DNA of 16,164 nucleotides from Acidobacteriota bacterium (GTDB taxonomy: Bacteria; Acidobacteriota; Polarisedimenticolia; Gp22-AA2). The stretch is from the NCBI GenBank assembly GCA_016202915.1, contig JACQNT010000017.1, forward strand, positions 1 to 16,164, in the 5' to 3' direction. A model generated the notes under the pieces. It did not search any database, was not told the DNA's origin, and saw nothing but the letters and a program-made list of their open reading frames with translations. Positions within the stretch are counted from its first letter, which is position 1, and every line of letters starts with the position of its first letter. A program made the translations under genes and the position numbers. Positions 14,710 to 16,164 of this stretch are shown here, in pieces.

Positions 14710-16164
14710 CCGCGCGACCTTCTCATTCCGTTCGTCCGGCGTCGAGAGGCAGCATCCTCCCCGCCGTCCTGGCACTGGCCGTGCTCGGCTGGCCGGCATC
14801 CTCGCCTGCGGCGGCCGGCGGAGCCTACGACGTGATCGTGCGCGGCGGCCGGATCGTGGACGGCACGGGGAACCCGTGGTTCGAGGCGGACCTGGCTATC
14901 AAGGGCGACCGGATCGCCGCCATCGGGCCCCTCGGGGAGGCGCGGGCGAAGCGGACGATCGACGCGCGCGGGCTCGTCGTCGCCCCCGGCTTCATCGACA
15001 TGCTCGGACAGTCGGAGTACACCGCCCTTGTTGATCCGCATCTGCCGGGCAAGACGACGCAGGGGATCACGACCGAGCTGACCGGAGAGGGAGGCTCCGT
15101 CGCCCCGATGACTCCCTACTCGGTCAACGAGATGTCCACCTTCCTCTCGGAACTCCGGATCTCCGTTGACTGGACCGACTTCGACGGCTACTTCCGGCGC
15201 CTATCGAAGCAGGGTTCCGCGATCAACTTCGCCCACCTGGTCGGCGCGGCGCAGGTGCGCGAATCGGTCCTTAAGGGCGAGAACCGCCGCCCGGCCGCCG
15301 GGGAGCTGGAGGCGATGAAGCGCCACGTGGCGCGGGCCATGGAGCAGGGGGCGTTCGGCCTCTCCTCGTCGCTGATCTACCCGCCGGGGGCGTTCGCCGA
15401 CACCGCGGAATTGGTCGAGCTGGCCAGGGTCGCCGCGCGCTATGGAGGGATTTACGCCACCCACATCCGCAATGAAGCGGACCGGCTCATCGAAGCCCTG
15501 GGAGAGGCCGCCGAGATCGGCGCGCAGGCGAGGATCCCGGTCGAGGTCTGGCACCTGAAGGCCGCGGGGCAGCCCAACTGGGGGCGGATGGCCGACGCCC
15601 TGCGCGCCATCGAGGAGGCGCGCGCCCGCGGCATCGACATGACCGCCGACATCTACCCCTACCCCGCCTCGGCCACGGGGCTGTCCGCGAGCCTCCCGCC
15701 GACTGCCGCGGAGGGTGGCGTTTCGGCGCTCGTGGCGCGGCTCAAGGACCCCGTCGAGCGCGCCCGCATCAGAAGACAAATAGAGGAGCCCTCACAGGAG
15801 TACGAGAACCTGTTCCAGAACAGCGGGCGGGCGGAGAGGATCCTGATCGCCGGCGTGCGCACCGAGGCCAACAAGAAGTACCAGGGGAAGCGCCTGTCGG
15901 AAGTCGCCTCCATGCGCGGCGTCGATCCGATCGAGGCGATGTTCGATCTCCTGGTGGAGGAGAGCGGGGTCGTCGATGCCGTCTACTTCGAGATGTCGGA
16001 GGACGACGTCCGGAAGGCGATGGCGACGCCCTGGGTGTCGTTCAACTGCGACGCCGCCGGCGTCCGGCCGGACGGCATCCTGGGAGAGACGATGACCCAC
16101 CCGCGCGCCTACGGATCGTTCCCGCGCATCCTGGGGCGCTACGTGCGCGAGGAGAAGCTCCTCC
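14706..16164 (+). CDS. N-acyl-D-amino-acid deacylase-like amidohydrolase (runs off right edge)
   Basis: The plus frame is open from ATG 14706 to the edge, giving about 486 residues. The start overlaps the previous stop (ATGA). A signal peptide (SILPAVLALAVLGWPASSPAAA) points to export. The mature part begins YDVIVRGGRIVDGTGNPWFEADLAIKG, the small beta-domain start typical of D-aminoacylase and related amidohydrolases, which remove acyl groups from N-acyl-D-amino acids. His253 (THIRNE), His283 (VWHLKAAG) and Asp449 (NCDAAG) fit the family's metal or catalytic residues. However, the usual HxH after GFID reads LGQ (Leu100, Gln102), and the Cys in the usual GNCG segment is missing (TGEGGS). The enzyme class is clear, but the exact reaction is not. 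Its place after an M16 peptidase pair suggests handling of modified peptides or amino acids. Confidence 0.85.
   Translation, partial: MTARPSHSVRPASRGSILPAVLALAVLGWPASSPAAAGGAYDVIVRGGRIVDGTGNPWFEADLAIKGDRIAAIGPLGEARAKRTIDARGLVVAPGFIDMLGQSEYTALVDPHLPGKTTQGITTELTGEGGSVAPMTPYSVNEMSTFLSELRISVDWTDFDGYFRRLSKQGSAINFAHLVGAAQVRESVLKGENRRPAAGELEAMKRHVARAMEQGAFGLSSSLIYPPGAFADTAELVELARVAARYGGIYATHIRNEADRLIEALGEAAEIGAQARIPVEVWHLKAAGQPNWGRMADALRAIEEARARGIDMTADIYPYPASATGLSASLPPTAAEGGVSALVARLKDPVERARIRRQIEEPSQEYENLFQNSGRAERILIAGVRTEANKKYQGKRLSEVASMRGVDPIEAMFDLLVEESGVVDAVYFEMSEDDVRKAMATPWVSFNCDAAGVRPDGILGETMTHPRAYGSFPRILGRYVREEKLL

Overview
The window is GC-rich throughout, with tightly packed genes. Several products carry export signals or belong to periplasmic families (a TlpA-type thioredoxin, an M14 peptidase, an N-acyl-D-amino-acid deacylase). 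This suggests a Gram-negative soil or sediment bacterium, and the gene families would fit an Acidobacteriota-like lineage. That placement is inference from gene content only; there is no rRNA or other marker gene here. Most of the window reads as ordinary chromosome. No tRNA, rRNA, CRISPR array, integrase or transposase was recognised.

Layout, left to right. (1) Positions 1-484, minus strand: the N-terminal part of an unrecognised membrane-anchored protein that runs off the left edge, behind a consensus-like sigma-70 promoter. (2) 698-2293, plus: nadB, L-aspartate oxidase, the first step of quinolinate/NAD synthesis, preceded by a possible six-codon leader ORF. (3) 2294-3134: an 841-bp gap between convergent genes. 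About 480 bp of it (2320-2798) is one large imperfect palindrome with nested hairpins; no protein there is convincing. (4) 10596 down to 3135, minus: a run of six genes, a Rhizobium-etli-type L-asparaginase, a fused double-ATPase ECF transporter subunit, the ECF transmembrane subunit EcfT, thioredoxin, a TlpA/ResA-like thioredoxin, and a secreted M14 carboxypeptidase-like protein. The first three are almost contiguous. The last three form a second unit with its own extended -10 promoter at the end of ecfT. (5) 10710 to the right edge, plus: a second unit, an MFS transporter, a catalytic M16 peptidase, a non-catalytic M16 partner and an N-acyl-D-amino-acid deacylase-like amidohydrolase (cut off by the edge), each joined to the next by an ATGA stop/start overlap.

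Several proteins belong to well-known families but have altered key residues. The M14 protein has Asp in place of the first zinc-binding His. The ECF ATPase fusion has one intact and one degenerate ATP site. The deacylase lacks the usual HxH and Cys metal ligands. The M16 pair splits into an active and a dead subunit. Two features could be undescribed: the palindromic element in the convergent gap and the coupled MFS/M16/M16/deacylase unit. A common theme of peptide and amino-acid turnover (asparaginase, M14, M16 pair, deacylase) is plausible but is inference.
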